Shown here piece after piece: positions 1 to 6,790 of a DNA stretch of 22,601 bases (its first letter is position 1; each line of letters begins with the position of its first letter). The position numbers and the translations under genes were made by a program. The notes below the pieces were generated by a model that did no database searches, was not told the origin of the DNA, and saw only the letters and a program-made list of their open reading frames with translations. The stretch covers positions 2,203-24,803 of the forward strand of contig DKDF01000016.1 in assembly GCA_002451755.1 (NCBI GenBank), written 5' to 3'. Origin of the DNA: Ruminococcaceae bacterium UBA6855 (lineage in GTDB: Bacteria; Bacillota; Clostridia; Oscillospirales; Acutalibacteraceae).

Positions 1-422
1 AGACCCATGTACATCAGCAGCGTCTTCGTAGCTGATTGAATCTGCCCGCCGAGCAGAAGACCGAGCGCGCCCTGCGGAATGACAAAGGCAATGCACAGAA
101 TCAGTCCGGCACAGCAGCAGGTGAACAGATTGGCAAGATAAATATTCCTGCGGCGATGCCCGGCAATCAGCTTGTTGCGCAGTGTGCCGCCGGAGTAATC
201 GCTGCCAAGGAACATTGCCACCCAAACCGAAGTCAGTATGGGCGCGATGATAACGCAGATGAGCAGGCTGAAATCCATCGCCCAAATGCCGCCCTCGCGG
301 TGAATATTGATAGTATTGACCGCCGCCGTGGAAACGCCGATAAACGCCATCAACCCCGAAAGAAACCAGAATGTTCTGTCGTGAATCATGCGGGAGAGGT
401 TCGCTCTGAGCAGTTTAAGCAT
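1..422 (-). CDS. ABC-2 type transporter permease subunit, partial
   Basis: This is the N-terminal 140 residues of a permease whose C-terminus lies beyond the left edge. The protein begins MLKLLRANLSRMIHDRTFWF, a short positively charged head followed by a hydrophobic segment (about residues 18-38), a second one at about 52-72 and a third at about 100-125. The motif GSDYSGGTLRNKL after the second segment is typical of ABC-2 family permeases of the lantibiotic-immunity or Na+ exporter type. The start ATG overlaps the last 8 bases of the upstream ATPase gene, and the ribosome site GGGAGG lies inside that gene, so the two are translationally coupled and probably form one exporter. The substrate cannot be read from the sequence. 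Confidence 0.85.
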   Translation of the reverse strand, partial: MLKLLRANLSRMIHDRTFWFLSGLMAFIGVSTAAVNTINIHREGGIWAMDFSLLICVIIAPILTSVWVAMFLGSDYSGGTLRNKLIAGHRRRNIYLANLFTCCCAGLILCIAFVIPQGALGLLLGGQIQSATKTLLMYMG

Positions 423-1329
423 TGCGCTCACCTCCCACCAGATTCATATAGAAGCTCTCGAGACTTTCGTCCCTCTCTTTAAGAGTGTTCACATTGCAGT
501 TCTCTTTTGAGAGCGCCGATACCAGTTTTGTGACCGGAATCTCGGCGTAAATATCGGCGTGGGAGTCGTCCGTGATGCGGTATTCGACCTCCATGCCGTC
601 CAGCACGCGGGCGAGCGCCCTTGTGTCGCTTACTTCAATGCACATGCACTTGCGGCAGCACGATTCAAGTTCCTGAGCGCTCATCTCTTTGACTATATGT
701 CCGCCGTCGATGAAGCCGTAGTGCGTCGCGAGGCGGGACAGCTCATCGAGAATGTGGCTCGATATCAGCACGGTGATTCCGTGCTCGCGGTTGAGCTTTA
801 ATATCAGCTCGCGCATTTCGATAATTCCCTGCGGGTCAAGCCCGTTGACGGGCTCGTCGAGCACCAAAAAGTCGGGATTCCCCGAGAGAGCTATCGCTAT
901 GCCGAGCCGCTGGCGCATGCCGAGCGAAAAGTTTGCGGCTCTCTTTTTGCCGGTGTCTCCGAGTCCGACGAGGTGCAGCAATTCGTCGATGCCGTCGTCC
1001 GACGGGAGCCCAAGCACCCGATACTGCTGGCGGATATTTTCCCGCGCCGTCATGTCGGGATAGATCGACGGGCTCTCCACCACTGCGCCCATCCTGCGGC
1101 GCATGAGATTTATCTGCGGGTCGCTGTTTCGGATGCCGTAGAGCGTGTATCTGCCGCCCGACGGCTCCTGCAGTCCGCATATGAGGCGTATTAGCGTGGT
1201 CTTGCCCGCGCCGTTGCGTCCGACAAAGCCGTATATCGAGCCTTTAGGGATGTGCATCGTCAGATCGCGCAGCGCCGTGAAATTTCGGTAGTTCTTTCGA
1301 AGCCCGTTTGTTTCAAGCACGTATTCCAT
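415..1329 (-). CDS. ABC transporter ATP-binding protein
   Basis: This is the ATPase of an ABC-2 type exporter, 304 residues. It has a Walker A motif GRNGAGKT (37-44), a signature FSLGMRQRL (134-142), a Walker B FLVLDEP (154-160) and an H-loop histidine near 192. The length and the roughly 80-residue tail beyond the nucleotide domain fit the bacitracin/lantibiotic-immunity (BcrA-like) group. An upstream ATG would add 22 residues, but the one chosen, MEYVLETNGL, has AAGGAGG at good distance and starts at the family's usual place; the longer version would run through the repeat array at 1372-1416. The permease follows with an 8-base overlap. An OmpR-type regulator gene lies 87 bases upstream, so the regulator probably controls this exporter. 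Confidence 0.93.
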   Translation of the reverse strand: MEYVLETNGLRKNYRNFTALRDLTMHIPKGSIYGFVGRNGAGKTTLIRLICGLQEPSGGRYTLYGIRNSDPQINLMRRRMGAVVESPSIYPDMTARENIRQQYRVLGLPSDDGIDELLHLVGLGDTGKKRAANFSLGMRQRLGIAIALSGNPDFLVLDEPVNGLDPQGIIEMRELILKLNREHGITVLISSHILDELSRLATHYGFIDGGHIVKEMSAQELESCCRKCMCIEVSDTRALARVLDGMEVEYRITDDSHADIYAEIPVTKLVSALSKENCNVNTLKERDESLESFYMNLVGGERNA

Positions 1330-1359
1330 TTGAATAACCTCCTTTTGCCTGATAACGGC

Positions 1360-1416
1360 AGTATATCCGGCAAAGGTTGAGAAAGCGGTCAGCAAAACGG
1401 TTGAGAAAAGGTTGAG
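1360..1416 (-). promoter_or_regulatory. Candidate response-regulator operator (four direct repeats) with -10 box
   Basis: Between the regulator stop and the ATPase gene the plus strand carries four near-copies of AAAGGTTGAG, with the GGTTGAG core starting at 1375, 1387 (degenerate, GGTCAGC), 1399 and 1410. That is a spacing of 12, 12 and 11 bases, about one helical turn. On the minus strand a -10 like TATACT lies at 1365-1360, and the expected -35 position falls inside the repeats, where no good -35 is seen. Direct repeats about 10-12 bases apart that replace a -35 are the usual layout for OmpR-family activators. The binding protein is inferred to be the adjacent regulator. Confidence 0.55.
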
Positions 1417-2079
1417 TTATGCGTCCAGCTTGAAGCCGATGCCCCAGACGGATTCTATATATTCCCTGCCCGATGCCTCGCGCAGCTTCCCGCGCAGATG
1501 GCTTATGTGCGTTTTCAGCGAGCTTTCGGTGCAGTCGGGCGTGTCTGCCGATATCCTGTCGAGCAAAACGGACTTTGCTATAACCTGTCCGGGATTCTGC
1601 ATCAAAAGCTTCAGGATGGCATATTCCGTGCGCGTGAGATTCACGGGATTCCCGTCTGCGCTGACGGAGTGAGAGACGGCGTCGATTGTCAGAGTGCCGC
1701 AGGAAAATGTGTCTGCAAGCATTCCGGCATTTCGTTCGCGCAGCCGCGCGGCTATCCGCGCTAAAAGCTCGCCGGTGTCAAACGGCTTTGTGATGTAGTC
1801 CGCCGCGCCGTCGGTGAGCATATCGATCTTGCTTTTCGTGTCCGACCTTGCGCTCGTGATTATCACGGGTATGCCCTTGAGCTTCGGCAGAACTTCTTCG
1901 CCCGTGAGCCCGGGGAGCATGAGGTCGAGCAGAATCAGATCGGGACGCGTCTTTTCGAGCAGAAGCAGAGCCTCCGTGCCGGAATATGCGCAAATTACTT
2001 CATATCCCGCCCGCGGCAGAACCTCTTTTAACATATTGCTGATGCTGATGTCGTCTTCGACTATCATTATTCTGCTCAT
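1417..2079 (-). CDS. OmpR-family two-component response regulator
   Basis: This 220-residue regulator has a receiver domain (about 1-115) and a C-terminal winged helix (about 125-220). In the receiver the acidic pocket is E8-D9-D10, the phosphoacceptor is D52 (LILLDLMLP), the switch residue is near S76 and the conserved lysine is K98 (ITKPF). The DNA-binding domain shows the recognition pattern TESSLKTHISHLRGKL and ends VWGIGFKLDA. The start MSRIMIVEDD is chosen because receivers begin there; the frame stays open upstream inside the acetyltransferase gene. The start lies 2 bases after that gene's stop, with AAAAGGTG inside it as ribosome site. No histidine kinase is in the window; one may lie beyond the left edge, after the permease. 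Confidence 0.93.
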   Translation of the reverse strand: MSRIMIVEDDISISNMLKEVLPRAGYEVICAYSGTEALLLLEKTRPDLILLDLMLPGLTGEEVLPKLKGIPVIITSARSDTKSKIDMLTDGAADYITKPFDTGELLARIAARLRERNAGMLADTFSCGTLTIDAVSHSVSADGNPVNLTRTEYAILKLLMQNPGQVIAKSVLLDRISADTPDCTESSLKTHISHLRGKLREASGREYIESVWGIGFKLDA

Positions 2080-2081
2080 CT

Positions 2082-2597
2082 TCACAGCACCTTTTCCATA
2101 ACTGCGGCGGTGTAAAGCCCGTTCCTGTGCTCTGCCCCTGTCGGGCAGAAGCCGTTTTTGAGCCAAAACATTTTTGCCTGCATATTTGTTATCACATACG
2201 CGAGCCTTACGCGCTCAAAGCCGCTGAATTTCAGCGTGCGCAGGCAGTCGGATATTATATCCGTCCCTGTGCCGAATCCCTGAAACTCCTTTGCGACCAT
2301 GAAAAGACCTATGAACGCTGTCTTGCCGTCGGGATGTCCGGAGATAAGATCCATGACCGCAGCGAGCGTTTCGCCGCGAAAAAATCCGACAAAATATTTG
2401 TCCTGCGCCGTTTTGCCGTTGGGCAGGGCGTGCATATCGTCTCTGACCGCGCTTTCGCTCGGAGCGGGCGGGCAGTGCTCAAAATAAATCGGATTTCCTC
2501 TATATAATTTCAGAACCTCCGGAATATCGCTCTCCGAAAGCTCTCTCACTCTGTAGTCGGCGCAGAGCGTTTCGACCCTTATCTTTGGGACACTCAT
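2082..2597 (-). CDS. GNAT-family N-acetyltransferase
   Basis: A 171-residue acetyl-CoA-dependent acetyltransferase of the GNAT fold. The central strand ending FIGLFMVAKEFQGFGTG holds the pyrophosphate-binding motif A (Q-G-F-G-T-G), followed by an amphipathic helix (DIISDCLRTLKFSGF) and the closing strands VRLAYVITNMQAKMFWLKNGF, the usual N-x-x-A-x-x-x-W-x-K-x-G-F pattern of the family. The substrate is not visible. The ATG has GGAGG seven bases upstream. Its stop is 2 bases from the response-regulator start, so it is the first gene of that operon; it may modify a cell component or a drug linked to the exporter, but that is inference. Confidence 0.88.
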   Translation of the reverse strand: MSVPKIRVETLCADYRVRELSESDIPEVLKLYRGNPIYFEHCPPAPSESAVRDDMHALPNGKTAQDKYFVGFFRGETLAAVMDLISGHPDGKTAFIGLFMVAKEFQGFGTGTDIISDCLRTLKFSGFERVRLAYVITNMQAKMFWLKNGFCPTGAEHRNGLYTAAVMEKVL

Positions 2598-2687
2598 TCC
2601 GATTCCTCCAATCTGTCTGTGTGTTCGGATTTGCCGTTTGTATTCTTAACTGTGTCAGACCACCGGACAACTCGCGCGGTTTTATAT

Positions 2688-3278
2688 TTATCTCTTATCA
2701 ATGATTTTATCGATAAGCCCATAGGCGAGAGCCTCCTGCGCCGACATATAATTGTCGCGCTCCGTGTCGGAGATTATCTCTTCAACTGATTTTTTCGTGT
2801 TCTCGGCGAGAATGCGGGCGAGCCGCTGTTTGTTTTTCTGCATCTGCCCGGACACGATAAAAATATCCGAAGCGGGGCCGCGGACTCCGTCGCCGCCGAT
2901 GAGCGGCTGATGGATCATGATTTCGGCGTTGGGGAGAGCGATTCGCTTGCCCTTTGAGCCGCCGGCCAGCAGAAAGGCTCCGAAGCTTGCCGCAAGCCCG
3001 ACGCAGATGGTGGACACGCCGCACTTGATATATTGCATGGTGTCATAGATCGCGAAGCCCGCCGTAATCGAGCCGCCTGGGCTGTTGATATAGAGCTGAA
3101 TGTCTCTGCCCGGATCCTGCGCCTCCAAAAACAGCATCTGCGCAACAATCAGACTGGCGGAGGTATCCGTTATCTCCTCGCCGAGAAAGATGATTCGGTC
3201 TGACAGCAGCCGCGAAAAGATATCGTAGCTTCTCTCGCCGCGGTCGGTTTGTTCAACAACATAAGGAACAATGCTCAT
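2688..3278 (-). CDS. clpP: ATP-dependent Clp protease proteolytic subunit
   Basis: A 196-residue serine peptidase of the ClpP family, the barrel that degrades proteins unfolded by a Clp ATPase in the cytoplasm. The triad is S98 (GLAASFGAF), H123 (MIHQPL) and D175 (ERDN). The conserved YINSPGGSITAG (63-74) and the N-terminal IVPYVVEQTDRGERSYDIFSRLL are present. Compared with the canonical enzyme, the residue after the catalytic serine is F instead of M, and the handle region after H123 has about three extra residues (GGDGVRGPASDI). A longer reading would add eight residues, but the chosen ATG has AAGGAG upstream and matches the family start. No clpX or tig is adjacent; it follows a DUF998-type gene by 7 bases. 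It may be a second ClpP paralogue. Confidence 0.93.
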   Translation of the reverse strand: MSIVPYVVEQTDRGERSYDIFSRLLSDRIIFLGEEITDTSASLIVAQMLFLEAQDPGRDIQLYINSPGGSITAGFAIYDTMQYIKCGVSTICVGLAASFGAFLLAGGSKGKRIALPNAEIMIHQPLIGGDGVRGPASDIFIVSGQMQKNKQRLARILAENTKKSVEEIISDTERDNYMSAQEALAYGLIDKIIDKR

Positions 3279-3285
3279 ATAAATT

Positions 3286-3921
3286 TTACTCCTTGATTTC
3301 ATTCGGCCTCATGCAAAATAAATGAAGCCCCAGCGCCGCGTTGAATCCCGTTGCGGCAAACACGCTGAACCGCTCAATGATGCCGAAATAATCTGCGGGC
3401 ACAATTTTCATTCCCATCGCGCCGACGAGCATCATGAAAAGAGCGATGCCCGCACAAATCCCGTAAGAACGGCAGGATTTATTCTTGATTCCCGCGATTA
3501 TAATCAGCATAAGCGATATTATAGACAGCAGCACCACCGCTGCCGTTATCACCATGTGCATGATATCCTGAAACGCGCCGGCATATCCGCTGCTTGACAG
3601 CGGGAACATCCGATAGCCGACCGCCGATATCCATTCCATAACGGCGAACATATATATACCCGTGCGCAGCAGCTTTGTTTTCCGCCCCTGCATGCCGATG
3701 CAGACAACTGTTGCGCAAACGACCTCGCACACATTGTAGAGGGCGCTGAGCTGATTCCAAAGCGCCAGCGACGGGGCGTCGGCGGCGCTCAGGTCGCTGA
3801 CAGCCTGCGCCATCCAATTGTAACTCGGATAGGTGAGCGGCGAAAACACCACCGCAGCCGTGTATGAAAGAAAGCTGAGAATACCCAACAATCCAAGCTT
3901 CTGTATCAATGTCTTTTTCAT
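3286..3921 (-). CDS. DUF998-type membrane protein
   Basis: A 211-residue integral membrane protein with about six hydrophobic segments (roughly 10-30, 58-75, 85-105, 118-142, 150-172 and 185-205). The early motif YPSYNWMAQAVSDLSA is typical of the DUF998 family, whose members have no firmly assigned biochemical role. GGAGG lies just upstream of the ATG. The clpP gene follows 7 bases later and takes its ribosome site from the last codons of this gene, so the two are coupled. Nothing in the sequence shows its function. Confidence 0.8.
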   Translation of the reverse strand: MKKTLIQKLGLLGILSFLSYTAAVVFSPLTYPSYNWMAQAVSDLSAADAPSLALWNQLSALYNVCEVVCATVVCIGMQGRKTKLLRTGIYMFAVMEWISAVGYRMFPLSSSGYAGAFQDIMHMVITAAVVLLSIISLMLIIIAGIKNKSCRSYGICAGIALFMMLVGAMGMKIVPADYFGIIERFSVFAATGFNAALGLHLFCMRPNEIKE

Positions 3922-3931
3922 GTTTTCCTCC

Positions 3932-3968
3932 TAAAAAAAGCAGCGCATGACCGCTCAAACTGCGGTCA
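3932..3968 (-). terminator. Possible terminator after the KTR gene
   Basis: On the minus strand TGACCGC and GCGGTCA (3948-3968) form a 7-base stem with a 7-base loop, overlapping the stop codon of the KTR gene. A run of seven U follows at 3938-3932, about eight bases from the stem. The gap makes it weaker than a classic terminator, so some read-through into the DUF998-type gene is likely. Confidence 0.4.
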
Positions 3969-4157
3969 GCACTGCGTCTTAGCGTCCGGCTGATCTGTTA
4001 TCTCTATTTGAAAATTCTGCGCATTGATAATGCACTCCCGCCTGCACTTGGGGCAGAATAGGGGAAAGTCCCGCAGCACCGTCCGCCTGAGCAGCCGCAG
4101 CCGCGTTTTTGCGCCGCAAATCGGGCACAAGACCCATCTTTCTTCCGACTCACTCAT
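3966..4157 (-). CDS. Cysteine-rich KTR-type small zinc protein
   Basis: A 63-residue protein with two CxxC pairs, C11-P-I-C14 and C35-P-K-C38, and the KTR signature GAKTRLRLL (15-23). This is the layout of the Cys_rich_KTR family of small proteins, common in Firmicutes and often next to TetR regulators or in mobile elements; the biochemical role is not known. A longer reading exists, but MSESEERWVLCPICG is the family start. The ATG lies inside the end of the tetR-like gene (8-base overlap, ATGAGTGA), so the two proteins are probably made together. Confidence 0.85.
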   Translation of the reverse strand: MSESEERWVLCPICGAKTRLRLLRRTVLRDFPLFCPKCRRECIINAQNFQIEITDQPDAKTQC

Positions 4158-4788
4158 GGCTTTCACCGCCCTTGTGCACCATGCGGAAAAAGAGCCGCAC
4201 ATGTTCCCTGAGCTTTTCAAGGCACTCGCTTTCTCTCTCCGGCTGTCGGTCGCATATCCCGATGAGCGTCATCACCGGCGCGACATACATCATCGCGAGG
4301 GTGTCGGGATTTTCTGCGCGAATTTCGCCGGCGGCAATCAACGCGCGGAAAATATCGGCGTGATATTCGAGCAGGCGTTCGGTATATCGCTTTGTGTAAA
4401 GTGCCGACAGCTCCGGCGAGCGGAACTGCTCAATCGTCATCATGCGGCGAAAGCGGCTGATGCTCTCGTTGTGGAGTGAGTATTCGAAAATCTGCCTCAC
4501 TTTTTCAAAAAGCATGTCCTCGGTAATCTGCGTGAAAACCGAAATGTCGCGCTCGGCGTTTTGGACGTGAATATCTATCTTCCCGGTGTCCGCTTCATAC
4601 TGCGCCGCCGTGGACTCGACGATCGCGTCAAAAATCGCCTGCTTGCTCGGATAATGATTGTAGAGCGAGGGCGCTTTGATTCCGACTGCCTTCGCTATTT
4701 CGCCGACGCTTACGGAATCGTACCCCTGAGTCGAAAACAGCTCAAGCGCTTTGTCCAGAATTTTTTGTTTTGTATCTTCCTGTTTCAT
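4150..4788 (-). CDS. TetR/AcrR-family transcriptional regulator
   Basis: A 212-residue one-component repressor. The N-terminal helix-turn-helix is clear: TKQKILDKALELFSTQGYDSVSVGEIAKAVGIKAPSLYNHYPSKQAIFDAI (about 6-56). The C-terminal ligand domain is not specific enough to predict an inducer. The second in-frame ATG is chosen because GGAG lies six bases before it, whereas the first one (at 4800) has no ribosome site and abuts the operator. A 20-base palindrome and a strong promoter stand directly upstream, so it very likely represses itself and the coupled KTR gene. No obvious efflux pump is adjacent. Confidence 0.92.
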   Translation of the reverse strand: MKQEDTKQKILDKALELFSTQGYDSVSVGEIAKAVGIKAPSLYNHYPSKQAIFDAIVESTAAQYEADTGKIDIHVQNAERDISVFTQITEDMLFEKVRQIFEYSLHNESISRFRRMMTIEQFRSPELSALYTKRYTERLLEYHADIFRALIAAGEIRAENPDTLAMMYVAPVMTLIGICDRQPERESECLEKLREHVRLFFRMVHKGGESHE

Positions 4789-4800
4789 TGCCGTCTCCAT

Positions 4801-4820
4801 ACTAACTAATGTTCGTTAGT
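4801..4820. promoter_or_regulatory. TetR-type operator palindrome
   Basis: ACTAACTAATGTTCGTTAGT is a 20-base imperfect palindrome in which 8 of 10 base pairs match across the centre (ACTAAC facing GTTAGT). It lies between the -10 box and the start of the tetR-like gene, the usual place for an autorepressor operator. Confidence 0.7.
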
Positions 4821-4824
4821 ATAT

Positions 4825-4852
4825 ATTGTAGCCGTTTTTTGCCGAATGTCAA
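4825..4852 (-). promoter_or_regulatory. Sigma-A promoter of the tetR-KTR operon
   Basis: On the minus strand the -35 is TTGACA (4852-4847) and the -10 is TACAAT (4830-4825), with a 16-base spacer. Transcription would begin inside or next to the operator palindrome, which fits repression by the TetR-type protein. Confidence 0.7.
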
Positions 4853-4965
4853 GAGGCAGACGGCGTGATAAGCTAAAATGTCGGCGATTGTCTGCGCCTT
4901 CAAATAACAGCTGCCGCACAATTTGAAAAATTTTTAAGTATAATCAATTCCGGCATTGAATATAT

Positions 4966-5007
4966 AAAAGCGCAGCATCGAGGTCTAAACCCTGACGCTG
5001 CGCTTTT
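4966..5007. terminator. Terminator after the anti-sigma-like gene
   Basis: AAAAGCGCAGC (4966-4976) pairs with GCTGCGCTTTT (4997-5007) around a 20-base loop. Read on the minus strand, the stem ends in CGCTTTT and an AT-rich tail, so it ends the sigma and anti-sigma operon. The symmetric A and T flanks would also let it work for plus-strand transcripts. Confidence 0.75.
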
Positions 5008-5034
5008 GCTGTTAGCCGTAAAATAATATTTTGA

Positions 5035-5856
5035 TTATTGTCCCTCGGCGGTAGTTATGGTTTTCGCTATCTCAACCACACTGTCAAAATCGGTCTTGAA
5101 ATATATTATGTACTCGGTCAAATCGTCAAGATAGATGATTGAAGAAAATTCTTTTTGCTCAACTACATAAACCGTTAAGCCGTTTACCGAGAGTTCCTCG
5201 GTTCTGCTTTTTTCGGTAGTGTTGAGAAAGTCGATCGGTGCAATAATTTCTTTTGAGCAATATTTGGTTATAGCCGTTCGACCGGATATCTCGTTTGTAC
5301 GATAACCCATGTTCACACTCGTCAGATATTTAACACCGTCTTCTCCTATGATTTCTGCCGTTATTTTATTGTAGACACAGTCGTTAGAGAAAAGCATTGC
5401 CGGCAGTTTTAAATCGGTAATATCATAATTTTCCAGCTTCTCGGCAATCTCCGTCCCCGGTACACTGTCCTCATCCTCTTTCGGCTTGTCGAAATGAACT
5501 CTTATGTGGTCTTCATAAAAAGAAAACGCATTGCTTTTTGCTTTCTCGTCCGTTGCGATGCCCGCGATTCCCATGGCGACAAGCAGCAGCGCCGCCGTCG
5601 CGGCTATTATCAATATCTTTTTCGCCCTGCCGCCGAAGCGGTGCTTTTTCGGCTTTTTCGTATCCGGCTCGGTCTTTTTATCTTTGCCGTTGTTGCTCTC
5701 GGCTTTGTTGATATAGTAAAGGCAGTATTCTATAAGATCCGGATCCATCTCGGATTCGTCTTTTTGCAGTTCTTCTTCGATTATATTTTCAAGCTCTTCA
5801 ACCGTGAGCTCAGGCGAGTCGTCATTCAGAATTTTCATGAATTCACTGTTCGTCAT
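5035..5856 (-). CDS. Membrane-anchored partner (probable anti-sigma factor) of the sigma factor
   Basis: A 273-residue protein with an acidic, helical cytoplasmic N-terminus (1-60), a lysine-rich stretch (60-80), one membrane segment (about 81-100, ILIIAATAALLLVAMGIAGI) and an extracellular domain of about 170 residues. This topology, together with its place 43 bases after a sigma-factor gene, is that of an anti-sigma factor that holds the sigma at the membrane until an outside signal arrives. No HxxxCxxC zinc motif is present, so it is not of the ZAS type. The ATG is chosen for GGAGG eight bases upstream; an earlier start would add 13 residues without a ribosome site. The function is inferred from context, not from a recognised domain. 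Confidence 0.7.
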   Translation of the reverse strand: MTNSEFMKILNDDSPELTVEELENIIEEELQKDESEMDPDLIEYCLYYINKAESNNGKDKKTEPDTKKPKKHRFGGRAKKILIIAATAALLLVAMGIAGIATDEKAKSNAFSFYEDHIRVHFDKPKEDEDSVPGTEIAEKLENYDITDLKLPAMLFSNDCVYNKITAEIIGEDGVKYLTSVNMGYRTNEISGRTAITKYCSKEIIAPIDFLNTTEKSRTEELSVNGLTVYVVEQKEFSSIIYLDDLTEYIIYFKTDFDSVVEIAKTITTAEGQ

Positions 5857-5899
5857 GTTAATTTCCTCCTTGCATATATAGTGTGCGAATTTCAAAAAG

Positions 5900-6460
5900 T
5901 TAAATTTTCTGTTTCTCTATCTCTTCGTTTGAGAGAAGCACTATCTTTTTTCGCACCCTGAAAAGCTTCTGCTTGATATTCGTCTCGGAAATGCCGCGTT
6001 TTTCGGCGATATCTTTTATCTTCATGCGTTTCACATAAAAATCCTCGACCAGCGACTGCTCGTCGGCGTTGAGACGATTTAATACACTGTCCTTCATGTC
6101 GGTCACAAGCTCGTCGGGAATGTCGGAAAAATCGTGTATATCAAGTGAAGAAAATTCCATTACGGTTTCATAGCGTATGATTTTATTTATGTGTTCCGAT
6201 TCTCTTTTTCTGTTTTTGTATTCGTTTTTTATCTTGTTGTTTGCAACAGAGGTGAGCCACGCCTTGGGGTTACGGATCTCCGTCCCGGCGCGTTTGGCTT
6301 CGAGCAGCGCCATGAAAACATCCTGGACGCAGTCCTCAACATAGTCGGGCGAGTTCTTGAGCTGAAATCTGCAAAAACTCTTTATGTATTCTCTGTAAAG
6401 ATGCCAGAGCCGCTTGCATTCTTCTGTGATTTCATCTTTCTCCAAAATATCCAATTTCAA
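5900..6460 (-). CDS. Sigma-70 family (ECF-like) RNA polymerase sigma factor
   Basis: A 186-residue alternative sigma factor with only regions 2 and 4. Region 2 is seen in YVEDCVQDVFMALLEAK and NPKAWLTSVANNKIKNEYKNRKRE (about 40-88). Region 4 is LNADEQSLVEDFYVKRMKIKDIAEKRGISETNIKQKLFRVRKKI (about 130-173), ending in a helix-turn-helix. The TTG start is preferred because AGGGG lies five bases before it. The frame is open for 31 more codons upstream, but that stretch contains the gene's own promoter (-10 at 6530-6525), so it cannot be translated from that transcript. The downstream gene is its probable anti-sigma partner. Confidence 0.88.
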   Translation of the reverse strand: MKLDILEKDEITEECKRLWHLYREYIKSFCRFQLKNSPDYVEDCVQDVFMALLEAKRAGTEIRNPKAWLTSVANNKIKNEYKNRKRESEHINKIIRYETVMEFSSLDIHDFSDIPDELVTDMKDSVLNRLNADEQSLVEDFYVKRMKIKDIAEKRGISETNIKQKLFRVRKKIVLLSNEEIEKQKI

Positions 6461-6524
6461 ATCATCCCCTATATATTTGCTCGGCGTCCGCCCTGCTGCA
6501 CATAGAGCGGAGCACTGTGGATTT

Positions 6525-6553
6525 ATTATACTATAGATAGGCTGAATGAGCAA
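6525..6553 (-). promoter_or_regulatory. Sigma-A promoter of the sigma/anti-sigma operon
   Basis: On the minus strand the -35 is TTGCTC (6553-6548) and the -10 is TATAAT (6530-6525), with a 17-base spacer. The leader up to the TTG start is about 60 bases. It is a housekeeping-type promoter and not a self-activated ECF promoter. Confidence 0.65.
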
Positions 6554-6601
6554 TAAACATGGAGGATTTTGTCGGTAAAGTGGTGAAAAATGGGGAGTTG
6601 T

Positions 6602-6720
6602 CTATCACTTGAGCCATAGCAAAGTGAAATCGCATTACCCAACTGTTTTTTATAATCGGGCTTTCAATAGCCGCGGCACGAAATTTCAGGGGGTGAGTCG
6701 CTGCACCCTACAGGCTGCAT
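6602..6720 (+). ncRNA. Structured-RNA-like element, degraded copy A
   Basis: Bases 6602-6681 align with 22478-22560 at roughly 70% identity. Shared blocks include CTATCACTT, ATAGCAA, TTATAATC, GGCTTTC and a GC-rich end near CCGC. After about 6682 the two copies diverge, and the long stem GCGACT/AGTCGC of the right-edge copy is not kept here. A possible local stem TCACTT/AAGTGA survives at 6605-6627. No coding frame explains the similarity. It is best read as a decayed or recombined copy of a noncoding RNA; the class is not identified. Confidence 0.4.
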
Positions 6721-6790
6721 GTCAATAAATTACTGCAAATTTTGCGGGTGGATGATCTCTGCCACTGTCGCATACAGATTTCTTTTGCTT
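6719..6790 (+). pseudogene. Remnant of a zinc-ribbon protein start
   Basis: Directly after the RNA-like element a frame begins MSINYCKFCGWMIS, the usual first half of a short N-terminal zinc ribbon (YCKFCG). The second CxxC pair is absent and the sequence turns into low-complexity basic residues. The frame runs on to 7015 but has no ribosome site and passes through a promoter-like motif. It is probably the broken start of a zinc-ribbon gene. Confidence 0.3.
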
